Assembly: GCA_037044905.1 (NCBI GenBank)
Contig: JBAOKB010000070.1
Span: forward strand, 124,001-188,000
Reading direction: 5' to 3'
DNA from: Hortaea werneckii
Taxonomy: Eukaryota; Ascomycota; Dothideomycetes; Mycosphaerellales; Teratosphaeriaceae
Length of the DNA: 64,000 bases
The notes under the pieces: generated by a model
Database searches by the model: none
Told to the model about the DNA's origin: nothing
What the model saw: the letters and a program-made list of their open reading frames with translations, nothing else
Shown: positions 10,699-22,153 of the stretch, piece by piece
How the letters are laid out: every line of letters begins with the position of its first letter
How positions within the stretch are numbered: position 1 is the first letter of the stretch
Made by a program: the position numbers and the translations under genes

Positions 10699-11589
10699 TC
10701 ACGTTTTTGCCTTCGGGTGAGGCCGGTTCCACAAGATCTGTCGAGGATTAGCTAGCTCCTCATCAGGTCGCGATTTTTGCACGTACTCTGCGAAGGCTAC
10801 AATGTTGTACGCATAGGTTAAGAATGCGTCTACCTGCGAAGTTTCCTCGCGGTCAAGCGGCTTTATCCTCTGAACTTCGTCGGCGATTCGCCGCTTCATG
10901 GTATGTTCTTCTTCGGTTGTAGCGAAACCACGCTGGAGGCTTGCTATCTCAGCAGTACGTGGGAGAAAGCTTGCGTACTCCCAGTCGCAAAGATACCACG
11001 CGCTAGGCGACTTGATGAAGTTTGATGGACGAAGATCGCCATGGTTGAGAACCAGAGGAGACCCTCCAATGTGAAACTTTTGATTTTTGAGCCTCTTGGA
11101 AATGGTTGTTTCCAAATCCTTCCTTGATGCGATTGGCACCACGCCATCTGGCCACAGCATGCTCCTGCAGTCGTTCCCTCCCTGGAGCGGCCCCGGTCTG
11201 TCGCTCTCGATGCTATGGAGATGTACTGCAATCCTAGCAATGTCGTTCACAGAATCCTCACTGAAGTTGATAGTCGAAGTACTCGCTGCGATGAATTGCA
11301 TGATCAGGTAATCTATGCCTGCTACAGTGAAATAGCCGTGGATTTGGGGAACTTTTACGATGGTGGAATCCAGGTTCTCATAGGCGTAGAGTTGATTCTC
11401 GGCTTCTTCGACGGCGACCTTGCCGAATTTGACAGCGTAATTCTTATACCGGACGACTCTAGTATCCGTTGCATACACAGCTTCGCAGCCTTTTTTGATG
11501 CCTTCGCAATGCCGAATTATCTCTATCTCTTCCTCTGCCGCCAAGGTCGGGAGAAGTCCGGATTTGTGGTCTATCTGGGGGCTTTCCAT
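10699..11589 (-). CDS. Aminoglycoside phosphotransferase (APH)-family kinase, single exon
   Basis: 296 residues from the ATG at 11589, no intron needed. It shows the APH/choline-kinase fold signature: AVKFG with the ATP-binding lysine, MQFI hinge, the catalytic loop HGDLRPSN (HxDxxxxN) at about residue 200, and the metal-binding CDWEYA about 18 residues later. These kinases are greatly expanded in fungi and their substrates are mostly unknown; real antibiotic substrates are unlikely. The length is usual for the fungal family. It lies convergent to the preceding gene, with about 120 nt between their stop codons. Unrelated in detail to the kinase fragment at 42.9-43.2 kb. Confidence 0.8.
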   Translation of the reverse strand: MESPQIDHKSGLLPTLAAEEEIEIIRHCEGIKKGCEAVYATDTRVVRYKNYAVKFGKVAVEEAENQLYAYENLDSTIVKVPQIHGYFTVAGIDYLIMQFIAASTSTINFSEDSVNDIARIAVHLHSIESDRPGPLQGGNDCRSMLWPDGVVPIASRKDLETTISKRLKNQKFHIGGSPLVLNHGDLRPSNFIKSPSAWYLCDWEYASFLPRTAEIASLQRGFATTEEEHTMKRRIADEVQRIKPLDREETSQVDAFLTYAYNIVAFAEYVQKSRPDEELANPRQILWNRPHPKAKT

Positions 11590-11599
11590 GCTTTCTGAA

Positions 11600-13080
11600 G
11601 TTAAGTGAGGTGGAGGCTATGCTTTAAGGTGCTACACCCACAAATGAGATAGTGCTGGAAGAGTTAAAAGGTCCTTGAAGTATACAAGAGCGTTTGTCTC
11701 GTCAGCCTTGTTTGTACTGGCTTAGCCCAAGACTCAAAATTTGGTCTGGGCGACAAATTTCCCGAATGCCAAGGCTGAGTGCACACCGCCCGGAGCTGGA
11801 AGGCAGGTTGCTGGTACTTCCTACACTCACACCGCTGCGGTCTGGCTGATCTGCAGTCGGATAGCTCTGTAGACTAACAAGTCGTTGTAAGCTAATAATA
11901 AGCCGTTCAGATGCAGCGGAGCAGACGAGCAAAGCAATATTCGCATGACGCAGCCCAGAGTGGCTGGATGTAAGGAATTGTAAGAAATGTCTGTCCACTA
12001 ACAAATCTGCTCATTGCCGCCACGCACAGTAACGCGTTCATCAGAGTTCAAAGACCATTCTGCGCTCTACAGGGATCGCCGAGGTCTAGATGGTTACTCA
12101 ACCTTCGGTTCTGGGGAGACTCTCATCTGCCGTCTTCGCCTGCCAGATCGGTTCGCAGCTTTACTGAAAACGGCCCCGAGCTTCAACCAGAATGAGGAAT
12201 TCTTGATCGATTGCGAAGGGTGAAGCACGTGCATGGGCAGGATTGATCACATCGAGCCGATGCCCGCGAAGCCACGGCGGATCACATTAGCCGCATGCAA
12301 GGCATTCACAGACAGACTGTAATTGCCTACAAGCGATCCAATCCGCAACTGTGACCAGTATTAGGAAAACTTGCGCCGACAACGTGCTAGCGGTCACTGG
12401 GGAACCTGATACTTCAGAGCCACTTTGATGACATGAAGCTTCCTCATGCGCCGCTGACAAGTGAGCAATCTCTCGAGATCAGACATGAATCTGCTAGAGC
12501 CGTTAGTGAAGCTGTGTTGGATGCAGTAAAATCATGCTACTTCGCTACCAAGGACAAAGAATATGCAATCAAAACGTAGAACCTTTTACAACATGTCCCT
12601 CAATAATGTATATATACCACTTAAACGTGTACAAGACTCGGACTTGTAACTTTTGTGTCCGTAGCACAGTACTCTATCTATTGAGTCAACACGTTTTAAT
12701 ATGCTATGCCACAAATGTACAAGCCCTTGGATAAGAAGGTACGTCGAGGACAAACTATATCATGCCGATCAACTGGTTTGCTTTGTCTTATCAGTGAGAC
12801 TCCAGGCAGAAACCCCCAATAATTTCCATGGAAGAAGCGAAACCATTAGATATCAACCAATCCTGCCGCCAGATAATCCCTATTCTGCCGATTCCTGTCC
12901 TACCTTTATTCTTTCTCCCCTTATCCTGTCTTTTCTAGACCATATGTAATCTCTGGCTCTGCCGTGACGATCGATTGTTTCAGGAGTGTTTGCATTGATG
13001 TCCAGGACATGTATTTCCTTGTGTTGTTACGCATGTGTGCGTACATGGAAAGGGATATCGTCCAAAGATGGAAAACAGAA
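11600..13080. other. Gene-poor stretch
   Basis: I see only short unsupported frames here, without domain or splice logic, up to the end of the CENP-B-type relic. Confidence 0.35.
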
Positions 13081-13084
13081 AAGT

Positions 13085-14480
13085 TTAGCCGCTGACTGTG
13101 CGAGGGTGAATTAATCCGCAGCATCTCCATGAGCTTGCCCATATTTGGGCTTTCTTCGTACTCGAGAAAGCCGCTCGGTTGTTGTTGTTGAAAGAAGGTA
13201 TATGCCACCTCTAAGACTTGAAGGGCTTCTTCGGGCGTGCCAGCCATCGGTAATAACAATCCCTATACTGGAGAGGTCAGATCGCGAAAATTCCCGAGCG
13301 TCAACACATGGGCGGGAAGAGGAGGCGGTCCTATCGTTTTCGGCGGCGGGGAGCTAGCTTTGTGCTCTGCGGGGAAGTGGTGTGGAAGTATGTCGTATGG
13401 TTGGAACGTCTCTCTTATCCCCGTGGCAGCCTCTGATCCTTCTTTCCCCCGCGACTCGAGTGCTTCCGAACTATGCTTTGGAGCAGCACCTTCTATCTGG
13501 ATTGGTGCGGTGTTGTACTGGTGGAGCTACGGTAATCCGTGGCTTCGCGAGCATTGTATGCCGCCTATACGTGTGGGATAGCCGCAAAAGGGACTTCCGC
13601 TTTTCTGGAGTTTGAGTTGAAGACTGGGGATGTCGTGCGAATGGTTCTGGGGAACAAAGAAAGGCACAGTGTCGGTGAAAGCACTCTTCGAACACGTCGC
13701 ATTTCAAGAATGAAATGGACCATGCGAGGCGGTATAGCCCCAAAAGTTGTCTGTGCTTTCGTCACCGCAGAGAACGCTTGAGCTTTGTCACGGATGAGCT
13801 CGTCTATTAAAGGAAGACTCTTTCGTTCTTGGTCTGCCATCAGAAGATTGCAATGTTCGCATTGCTCGCTGAGACTCGCCCGATTCTTAGCCCAAACTGC
13901 TAGTGCCGTTCTAATATCGGGAGAGCGGCCTTTTGTACGCTTGACTGGGAGATCACTGCCACCTTCCTGCATTAGACGCTTTTCAATCTGTCGAAGGACC
14001 TTAGAGACCGTACTAAAAGATGATCACAGACCGGTCTACTAACCTTCTGTCCACACCGAAGATAGCTCCGATTTCGGTCTGTTTTGCGTTTGGCTTATCC
14101 CTAGCGTATTGGCACAAGGGCTTCCGATCGTCTTTTGTCAGAGTCTTACGTGGGCTGGCATATCGAACAAAGGTAGCTAATATTGGTGTGTGTAGCTGAT
14201 TTTTGAGTGTAGGTTGCACTGGTTGCGGATAGATTGGTTGACAACTAGGATGCGCTTGACCGTTCAACATGGAAGGCCATGGTGGCATTATCAAAGGGTG
14301 AATTTGTGGCTGCGTCGGTCGTTGTTGCACACTGCCATTGAACCCGTTTAGCGCCGGTTGATTGCCGGTGTCGAATCCAGAGTACTCTTGCGCTGGCGTC
14401 TCATAATGCGAATGAAGGCATAGATGATCCGAAGAGTCGTGGTGAGGTGACTGCTAGGATCGAGTGTGATAATGATCGTC
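13085..14480 (-). pseudogene. Decayed copy of the CENP-B/pogo-type DNA-binding gene
   Basis: Reading the minus strand, the sequence follows the intact gene at 61.1-62.8 kb. It has a Gln/Pro-rich N-terminus, the helix-turn-helix RKTLTKDDRKPLCQYA and KQTEIGAIFGVDRR, then TVSKVLRQIEK, SPDIRTALAVWAKN, and finally TPEEALQVLEVA and FLEYEES at the C-terminus. The intron is cut to 31 nt (14013-14043), below the usual fungal minimum, versus 49 nt in the intact copy. About 250 bp are deleted after the FSA motif, equivalent to about 61.84-62.09 kb of the intact gene. The Pro/Ser-rich middle is frame-shifted several times. It is inverted relative to the intact copy. Confidence 0.75.
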
Positions 14481-15878
14481 GTCTTCTATGGTTAAATTTT
14501 ATTCTGGAGAAAGGACACCGCTATCGACGGGCTCGCACAAGAGTGATCAGGTGTGGCTCAAAATTCGCATTGGCGTCACTGGAGGTTAGTAGGATACATC
14601 TGGACGAGAGTCTCAGGAGGAAAACAGCGACTTGGACACCGAGCTGAATGGGCAGTGGCGAAGACACCACAAATGTAGAGATTGAAGAATCCTAGAGGGG
14701 GGCCGCAGTACGCCGCGGAATGAACCAAGATGAAGAAATCGCCCAAAGCGACAGCGACAGCACGACATATGAGCTTTCTCCTTAATGTAGCCCCCCTGCA
14801 ATACCCGTTTCGGCACGCACACATCGCATACCCGAAGGCAATAGCCAGCAAGAAACAGAGAGTATGTCTTTAGTCTTTAGATCAAGACATAAAGACATTC
14901 TTTGAAGGAAGCTAGGAAATTTATCATGCCGTAGACCAAACCCGTTCGCGAGCCGACAGCAGCGAAGAGGGTCACTAGGCGTTCAGAAACCCAAAGTTAC
15001 TACCGGGGCTGCCTGGCTGCGATCCACGTTCTAATGACTGAGACTTTGCTTGTGGCCTAGATTTGGATGTTTTAAGTTAGTTGAGGAGAGTTCGATATCA
15101 GTCATGACTTGTCCCAACCGACAACAGCCTGGTTCCAACGAAGATGCTACGGAAAAATTTGACAGTTGTTCCCTTCCGTACATGGTGACCCCAAAGAAGG
15201 ATTGCAAGATACGGTAAACATCAATAATCCGAGATTGTCCTCCCTAGCATCATGGGGCTCCTCGAGATCTCGAAAGGATAGCTCGAGTTGCGTCCCTTCT
15301 GGGCGAACTTTCCTGACTGTAACGTCAATCTTAGGCTAGCTAACAGGCGGCGACGCCACGATACACCACGTTGGTGAGCCGCTGCTTGATTGTTTGTGAG
15401 CAGTAGACGCTGCTCGAACTATTGAGGCACATCAACACGAGGGATCCAGTAACAAGAAGCAAGGAAAAGGTTAGGACCACGACATATTAGATGAGGCTTC
15501 TACAGGGTTCGGATCTATTAGCTTCTATTGATGAGGCAAAACACTCGTGAGCGCTGGTCGCTAATAAGGAACCAAGGATGAGATGAAATATCGAAGTTGA
15601 ACGAGGCCGTTAAACAAAGAATACATATAGAAATAGGACGCGCGGAAAACAGTGAGGGCGCTCGGAGACTCAATCGCGCTTGCACCTATACACTGCATCC
15701 TTGCATAGTACATACCTAGGTAGGTGGTAGCGGAAGATTGACGAGTGTCAAAATAGGGACTCTCTTCTCGACTTATGTCAGAGCGTTTGATCGTGTAATG
15801 GTTAAACAGAGGTCTAGAAGGACAATTTCCTTCATAACGGTATTGCGAAGAATCTAGATTTCTTATCATTATCCAAAC
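14481..15878. other. Intergenic, no gene seen
   Basis: Short frames only. The last few hundred bases are presumably the promoter of the F-box gene that follows. Confidence 0.35.
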
Positions 15879-16682
15879 ATGAGCCAGCCTCACGGAATTT
15901 GGAGAATCCCAGAACTACTGACTGTTATCCTTGCACAGCTTCCGGCGAAAGAACTATTACAAGCTCGAGCAGTGTGTCGAGACTTCCGCGCTTTATCGAC
16001 AAATCACCCTTATTTGGCGTCGGAGATCTATCTTCGTCCCAAACACGAGAAGAAGATTTTTTGGATCGTCAATAAAGACAAAAAGATAATAAAGACGCAC
16101 CAAGAAGACAAGAACTTCGACCCCTCTACCTTTAACGATCAATGCCGAAGGCTCCTACATGTGAACGAACATGTAGCCGCGGCCGTCCACCTCTTTCCCA
16201 TCAGAGAAGATACTGATTTGGCACTTAGAGCTCTCGATCCCTACGATTATATTTCGCTTCACCCAAAAATACTACTTGGCGTTGCATGTGGCTCCATAGC
16301 AAATACGATCTTTCACGAAATGTTTCTTTCTGAGCCCCCGTTCTGCGATGCAAATATTTGTTGGGCTTTTCGCGGCCTCGATTACACCCATGATCAGTAT
16401 CATGAAATACATGTTGCGGGCGGAATCCGCCTTAAAGACGTGATCAAGACGCTACGGGCTGTTGAAGGTAATAGAGTAGTGGATGATACGAAATCTTACA
16501 TTGAGATTCCTAAAGCTACAGTTGTGTCTCCCGAACAGAAGTCTCGCATGGTACCCGGCGAGCAGTACGACGTCCCGAGTAATGGAGAATATAGCATCAA
16601 AAAGTATCTAGTATTCGCTAATATCCGTATGCAGCTTCGGGCGGCTGCGTGTCCTGAGATTAACGCAAGAAAAAGATTGTAA
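15879..16682 (+). CDS. F-box protein, 267-residue family, copy 1
   Basis: A single-exon frame of 267 residues. The N-terminus IWRIPELLTVILAQLPAKEL, then ARAVCRDFRAL, is a clear F-box, which would recruit targets to a Skp1-Cul1 ubiquitin ligase. The C-terminal half carries the SEPPFC and GIRLKDVIKTL motifs seen in many fungal F-box proteins. Copy 2 at 36625-37428 has the same length with no gap and most residues identical; a third copy survives only as its last 40 codons at about 58.0 kb. A thaumatin-like secreted gene follows 268 nt downstream on the same strand, an arrangement repeated at 56.8-58.1 kb. Target unknown. Confidence 0.8.
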   Translation: MSQPHGIWRIPELLTVILAQLPAKELLQARAVCRDFRALSTNHPYLASEIYLRPKHEKKIFWIVNKDKKIIKTHQEDKNFDPSTFNDQCRRLLHVNEHVAAAVHLFPIREDTDLALRALDPYDYISLHPKILLGVACGSIANTIFHEMFLSEPPFCDANICWAFRGLDYTHDQYHEIHVAGGIRLKDVIKTLRAVEGNRVVDDTKSYIEIPKATVVSPEQKSRMVPGEQYDVPSNGEYSIKKYLVFANIRMQLRAAACPEINARKRL

Positions 16683-16950
16683 ACATTATTACGACATTGC
16701 AAAGAATCTTCTATTGTGAATTACCGTGTAGCGTGCAGAAACTCTTCATTTGCCGCAGTTAGGCATGCTATACGCTTTTACGATTAGAGGACCTAGCTAA
16801 CTAAAATTTAGCAAATGCAACCAACGTAACTCTAGTCTGCATTTATGTCTTACGAGGATCATAGGAATGTTGATCTTCTCTCCAAACCTTTTCTTTCTCC
16901 GGCTGCTGTCAAGGAATCCCCCCAGCTTTATCGCGCGGCTTTGAGATCTA

Positions 16951-17532
16951 ATGCTATCGAAAGCAAGAAGAGTTGTTTGGCTAAGCTGCCTTGCCTTTTG
17001 GTATACGGGGGCAACGAAGCATAATCAAGACATTAACCTCTTCATACATAATATGTGCAAGGACACGAAGACTTTTGCCATATATCAAGTGAGCCAAGGC
17101 CAAATGCTGCTTCGCTCGTCTAAACTACCTCTTGCGTATGATTCGAACGGTACTCTGCGATCCTCATACAAACTAGAAGGGGTACGTCTCTCGAGCAATG
17201 GAGATTGGCCGCTCGACATGCATTGGAGCTCGCAGAGCCTATTTGAATATGGTTATAGCACGTACGCGGGATTGGAAGGCGTTGCCTATGACTTGTCAAT
17301 GATGGGAGATAGTCAAGAGCTAGTCGGAATAGCGGTGCAGCCGCTAGAGAACGGGAGGGGAAGTGGAGAATGTCCTGCAAAGATATGTATACCGGGAGAG
17401 TGTGATCCCACACGGGGGTGGACACATGAGACGCAAGAGGCTGCAGGTAGCCCCGCAGATACTGCATGTTTCAAAGGTTCTACCGACTTCAAAGTGACTT
17501 ATTGCCCGGAGAATTTGGCTGCAGAGACGTAG
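16951..17532 (+). CDS. Secreted thaumatin-like (antigenic/BYS1-like) protein
   Basis: 193 residues, one exon. A basic n-region and hydrophobic stretch (VVWLSCLAFWY) make a likely signal peptide. The mature part has six cysteines, including CPAKICIPGEC and a C-terminal DFKVTYCPEN. Together with GVAYDLSMMGD this recalls the thaumatin/PR-5 fold and fungal antigenic thaumatin-like proteins (VYYDLSDV...), so the family call is by pattern and is moderate. Such proteins are extracellular; some act on glucans or are effector or antigen candidates. It lies just downstream of F-box copy 1. Two decayed copies lie at 47.1-47.5 and 56.8-57.4 kb, making this the only intact member here. Confidence 0.6.
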   Translation: MLSKARRVVWLSCLAFWYTGATKHNQDINLFIHNMCKDTKTFAIYQVSQGQMLLRSSKLPLAYDSNGTLRSSYKLEGVRLSSNGDWPLDMHWSSQSLFEYGYSTYAGLEGVAYDLSMMGDSQELVGIAVQPLENGRGSGECPAKICIPGECDPTRGWTHETQEAAGSPADTACFKGSTDFKVTYCPENLAAET

Positions 17533-17880
17533 AATGCTTTTCAGCAGATGAAATCCCCGGCTTGTGCGCTCAGACATATGGACCGTGGGGGTAGATAGCG
17601 CACGCTCGGACTCATTTCCTTGCCGTCCACTGTCCCACTCGTTGTAAAGCTGGGATGGCTCTGCAGTCCACGCCTCCTCCACTCCTGTTAATTTATTGTC
17701 GGGCTTGCAATAACAAACTGATCAATGAGCGGTAGTATTACCTCCATGAGATGTCTTCACAGTCAAAATGCGTCGGCATGTCAATCTACAAGAGTAATAA
17801 CACTTGAAAGTGCTGTAGTCGTTGTTTCGTAATTAAAAAAAAAAGAAAGAAAAATGCGCCAGATAACCAGATAACCGCAA
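17533..17880. other. 3' flank of the thaumatin-like gene
   Basis: No gene seen; it contains an A-rich run near 17834-17852. Confidence 0.3.
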
Positions 17881-17989
17881 AACGGGTCAGCATCACCACA
17901 GGTTCTGTGATTGCAGTTCGGTAGGATCATGGAAGGTGTCCACCAGAGAAAGCGCTTGTGCAGGGAGATAGCAACGATACATTTAGCCT

Positions 17990-18445
17990 TACTCTGGACA
18001 TGGCGGGTGGCATTGGTTGAGACAATATCACCGCTGCGAAAGCGTCGATTGTTCTCCCGTCGCACCACCGTCTCGTTTAGAAGCTGCGACACTACTGGCA
18101 AGCGAGAGCTTGATAAGGTAGATCGCGTAACGTTGTCCTCTTGCGAGCGTCCAATCAAATGCCAGTGGAAGGTGCTATCATTTGGAAACGAAATCTGCGT
18201 TGGGAAAGTCCAGGCCGTCACAACGGGTGAATGAATGTAGCGGTGAGACGAATGCAGGCTCTGATGCGTACGGTGACGGCATTCTGGACAGACGATCCCC
18301 GGATGTATTGGTACCCAATCGGTCGAGGAAGAGCATACGCAGGTATCATTTTGCTGCTCATTGCGGTAACGATCTGTACTGTTCTTAGGAAGGCAGGGAG
18401 TCCATGGCGAGCCGTACGGCGGTTAGACAGTGCCGCATTCGATCG
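17990..18445. pseudogene. Relic of a small membrane-protein family
   Basis: Plus-strand 18291-18440 reads WYPIGRGRAYAG, then a hydrophobic segment (IILLLIAVTICTVL), then RKAGSPWRAVRR. Nucleotide-level relatives lie inverted at 55.35-55.19 and 54.95-54.78 kb, all sharing the TCGGTCGA, GTAACG(A/G)(T/C)CTG and TCCATGG stretches. The segment upstream at 18141-18230 resembles 55.53-55.44 kb (WK.L.FGN). Frames are broken in all three places. The family is unknown; one transmembrane segment is likely. Confidence 0.45.
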
Positions 18446-18448
18446 ACG

Positions 18449-19207
18449 ATGGGTGCAATGAAAATGCATGATCATGCTCCTTTCAAGGCTCTTCCAGTCG
18501 AGATCCTCGAGCGCGTTCTTTTGATGGTACACGACGCTCTGACGGTCTACCGCTGTCGCCAAGTCAGTCAGGCGTTTCGAACGACCATTGATGGGTCGAC
18601 CCAAATCAAACGCGGCATCCTGTTCCTTGAACCCGATCGCTCGACGATACCCGTCAATCTTCTGCCGCAGCTTGATGGAGACTGTTGTTGCTTATCATGC
18701 GCACGTCGGCCCGCTGCAGCAATATGCAACGACATAATAATCTCATCGTCGCCAAAGATCCGGTTTGGATGTACGGCACCGGCAGACGTGCAGTCGCGCT
18801 TGGTGTTTACAAATGATAGCACGCTCCGGCCGCTCAGATATCCTGTCAGCCTTGAACGCCTCGGTTTGAACGGTTCCACTTTGTCAGATCTCGAATGGCC
18901 TTCAAATTTTGGAGCCATGAAAGATTCTCCGCTCTTCAACATGCAACTCTCGTCACCGCCTTGCCAGACAGTGGTGGTTTACGACGACGAAAGCGAAGCC
19001 CACTTCCGGATCGGCAATCCCGACGGCGTTAGATACTCCGACGTGATCTCTCAAGCCTGGTCTTATGCTCGCAAAGAATTGGAAGTAATACACCGAGGGC
19101 GTTGCACTCGCTTGAAGAAGCAATTAATCGATGAACGCAGACTTGCCTTAGAAAGAGAGCTGAGATATATGCAGGTCTACATTATGGACGTGGCCGCATT
19201 GGGTTAG
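18449..19207 (+). CDS. F-box protein, single exon
   Basis: The frame opens at an ATG at 18404, but the DNA up to about 18445 belongs to a repeated relic (also at 54.8 and 55.2 kb) in which these bases were not in this frame. I therefore prefer the ATG at 18449, giving 252 residues. FKALPVEILERVLLMVHDAL and RQVSQAFR form a clear F-box. The C-terminal half has SSPPC and GVRYSDVI, the same layout as the 267-residue family, though otherwise unlike it. The tail is helical and charged. Likely an SCF substrate adaptor, target unknown. Confidence 0.7.
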   Translation: MGAMKMHDHAPFKALPVEILERVLLMVHDALTVYRCRQVSQAFRTTIDGSTQIKRGILFLEPDRSTIPVNLLPQLDGDCCCLSCARRPAAAICNDIIISSSPKIRFGCTAPADVQSRLVFTNDSTLRPLRYPVSLERLGLNGSTLSDLEWPSNFGAMKDSPLFNMQLSSPPCQTVVVYDDESEAHFRIGNPDGVRYSDVISQAWSYARKELEVIHRGRCTRLKKQLIDERRLALERELRYMQVYIMDVAALG

Positions 19208-20278
19208 GAATCTGGATCTTTATCTTGCGGGAGGTAAACCCGCCAGATGCCCGACTCCTGTAGAGTTTTCATTCAGAAATGCGGAACAAGAAGATGTCCC
19301 TTGTTACGTGCAGAGACATGTATAATGGCCAACTTAGTACCCCCACACTCTTCGTGAGGGGACACTGGGTATCGAGCAGCAGAGAGGAATGCGGGAGATG
19401 GAAACATAAGAGTATCCCATCGATGAGATTAAAGTCTAGGCAGCCTAGTTGCGATTTGAAGGCTGAGTGGCTTTGAGGTATTGGTTTGCGAACGGAAGAT
19501 GGCGAAGAAAAGACTGAATACGAGGGTGAGGACACAGCTGAACAGGTCTTCGGCCACATTTGGCGTGATTAGTTTATCTTAACGAGCGCTCTTGTTGATT
19601 CGTCACGTTCGATCAGCTGTCAATTGACATTGCTTTACTACAACTGGTCTCAAGGTTCTGATCACACGCGTTCAATCCTAAGGCCTTTGGCCGTGATATG
19701 CTAACAGTACATGCTTCAGTTTAACAGCGCATTATGACCACGCAGTTTCCTAGGCTACAAGATTGTTTGAGTTTCGTCGCTGTCCGTAGCTTGCTAGGGT
19801 GAAGCGATTCTCCGTATTATACACAAATGGTCGTTGGTTTCTTCTGTTTGGCCTATGAATTGGGAAAGGTATCCGAAAGCGTAGTAGCAGAGCCTACTTG
19901 GGCTACAATGTTTGCCCATTAGGTTATAAGCAGGGTAATTCGTGGAAGAGAATGAGCAACTAAAATCTGACTATCCTGTTTGCTCGATCCATTTGTTCTG
20001 AATTAACCGTATACCAAAAATAGGTATGTGGTTTGCCATCTAAACGTTGGTTAGACCGGATTGATTGAAGTGCGCTACCAAAACATGCTACCTCACATGC
20101 CTTTTTCCACGTATGTTACGACTAAAACAGGCGAAATTAGGTCCGCGAGCCCTGGCCGTTAATAACTAGGTAAGGAGTGGATGAAGATAAGGTGAATATC
20201 GAGGATGGCTCATTCCAGGCATTTGCGAAAACAGCAATGGCGTACTTGAAACCTCCTTTTTGCCACAAGACATTCTCG
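19208..20278. other. Intergenic, no gene seen
   Basis: Short frames only, in AT-richer DNA. Confidence 0.35.
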
Positions 20279-21413
20279 CTACAGCCCCTCAGACTGCGGC
20301 GTTCTGACTCCGCCGCATCCCACCTCATCATCATCTCCCGACGACAACTTAGGTGCTGGATTTATTATCCGCACCTCGCTCCCGTTCCTATCGTCTGCAA
20401 GATTCTTCAAATCTATTCCACTTTCACAGCGTCGCACACAATTTTCTTCAGAAACGCCATGCCTTCGAGAAATCAGTCCGCGAGCTTTTTGGAATAACCA
20501 ATTTCCACCAACTGTGAGACAGGCGCAAATGATGCCCAAGTTGGCTTCAATTAGTGTCCAGACTCCTCGTGTGATGAAACTGTATGTGATATCCTGTTGG
20601 TTCTCTAAAGAGTTGGACACGGCTGTCGTACGGAGGATACTTGCGATCGTTACACTAAGAGACGTCAGCTGCAATTCAAGAGAATTGTATGGGAAACGAT
20701 AGCTTACAGGCCTCCGAGCAGGAAAAGAAAGCAGACTTGGCGACGTTGGCTCAATGGCTGCTGCAGTTTTCGGACTTGCGGGATCGGAATGCCTAACACG
20801 ACCACATCGGTCAAGATGTTCAGAATAGCGTATGCGATCCAGAAACCACTTTTGTTGATGCAACGGCCGTGTACGTTTTTGTCCCACGAAGCAGAGATAG
20901 GCACACATTGGAGGAGCGTCAACAAAAACGCTGTAACGGTCCAAGCAAATACGAAAACACCAGCCGCCTTTACCAATTTCTGAAAATTCTGGTCCATAAA
21001 TATGCGTAGGTAGAGTATCAATTGTGAGATCTTGTTTAGGCCGACGGTGACTTTGTATGGCGATTGGGCGGCGAAGAACCACATGAGTGCTGTCCGGGCT
21101 TGTTCATCGCTTAGGTCGTCGATGTGTTTGCCGTAGCCACTGTGAATAGCTAATATAACAAAGACCGCAGTAGCGACAGAGCAGGCCTTTGCTTGATTCA
21201 ATTAGTAAGTGGGCTGGTCGAGACGGATAAACACCATACCGAAGCACCAACGATTACATAGTCGTCCCACCCGAGCGAGTGTTCGTTGCGTCTTTTCCAA
21301 ATTCTTAGTACAACAAGCAACCCGGCAGCAATCGTCATGATGAAGGCCGTTATTTCAAGCCTCTGGCCATCGTTCTCCTCGCCATGAGGAGGAGCCGTAT
21401 TCATGACTGTCAT
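20279..21413 (-). CDS. Fungal rhodopsin-domain integral membrane protein, three exons
   Basis: Exons 21413-21248, 21191-20708 and 20654-20279 are joined over introns of 56 nt (GTGCTT donor, phase 1) and 53 nt (GTAAGC donor, CTTAG acceptor, phase 2). The product has the layout of the fungal Rhodopsin_fungal family (PTH11-related seven-helix proteins). In order: helix 1 ITAFIMTIAAGLLVVLRIW, then GWDDYVIV, KVTVGLNKISQLILYLRIF, the CVPISASWDK and RCINK loop, the AYAILNILTDVVVLGIPIP helix, VTIASILRTT, and WTLIEANLGIICACL. A hydrophilic tail follows. The family is expanded in ascomycetes; most members have no known ligand. A second, broken member lies at 27.97-29.28 kb. Confidence 0.78.
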
Positions 21414-22153
21414 AGTGGCTCTTAGTGTAGAGTAAACCTTTACTTGCGATCGGTAAAATGGTGGTGGGACTAAGAGCTATCTCTCTAGGTGGTGAGAGGG
21501 AAAGACTGTGCCGGGGGGACATGTATATAGTCAAGATAGAGACATGAAGCCGCTCCCTGTCAATCACTTCAACAGCCATAGACGTGCAAGGGTAGCAAAG
21601 GAGGGGGGCAAGATGAGTTGGCATCGAAACAGACGAGCACTGCAAGTTCATTTCACAGGCCGAGCTGGAAGCGAACCATCCAGCCCAATTCTTTACTCTG
21701 GTCAGTATTGTCATTGCGGTCGCAGGTCAGAGAGCTGATCTCGACAGCTCGTTGGGGTTGACAAGGTTGCAGGACATGGGTGGAGGCGGCGTTGCTGCAA
21801 GACCAGGGAACCCTGCATGCGCTATCACACACGGCCCCAGACTGTGCCGCGTCTAGCGGAATAGCTAAATGACGAAGCTCGCGAGGCGAGATCGCGCACT
21901 TGGCAGACGGTCTCGGGCAAGGCTTCGGCCCACTCTCGCCGAGGCGAGATGATAGTCGAGTGCGAGCCTACATTAAGTGGTCTTCGGCAGCAGCATCTTG
22001 ACGTCAAGTGCGATCGGGGCCCGAATCAAGATCACTCCGCTCGACCCGTTCCCTCTCTTAATTCCCAGCCACCATGGCAGGCGTTCATTGTCAACACTTT
22101 CGCACCTTGTGCTCGTGACGCCTTTCACCGGTTTCCCTCCTCCGACAGCAAAC

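Noticed and set aside
18404..18448. First 15 codons of the F-box frame as real N-terminus
   Set aside because: These bases belong to a repeated relic found at 54.8 and 55.2 kb; the ATG at 18449 is preferred, though not proven.
20704..21201. Separate start for the middle part of the rhodopsin-domain gene at 21201
   Set aside because: The apparent start is TTG; homology continues upstream across a 56-nt intron to the exon with the ATG at 21413.
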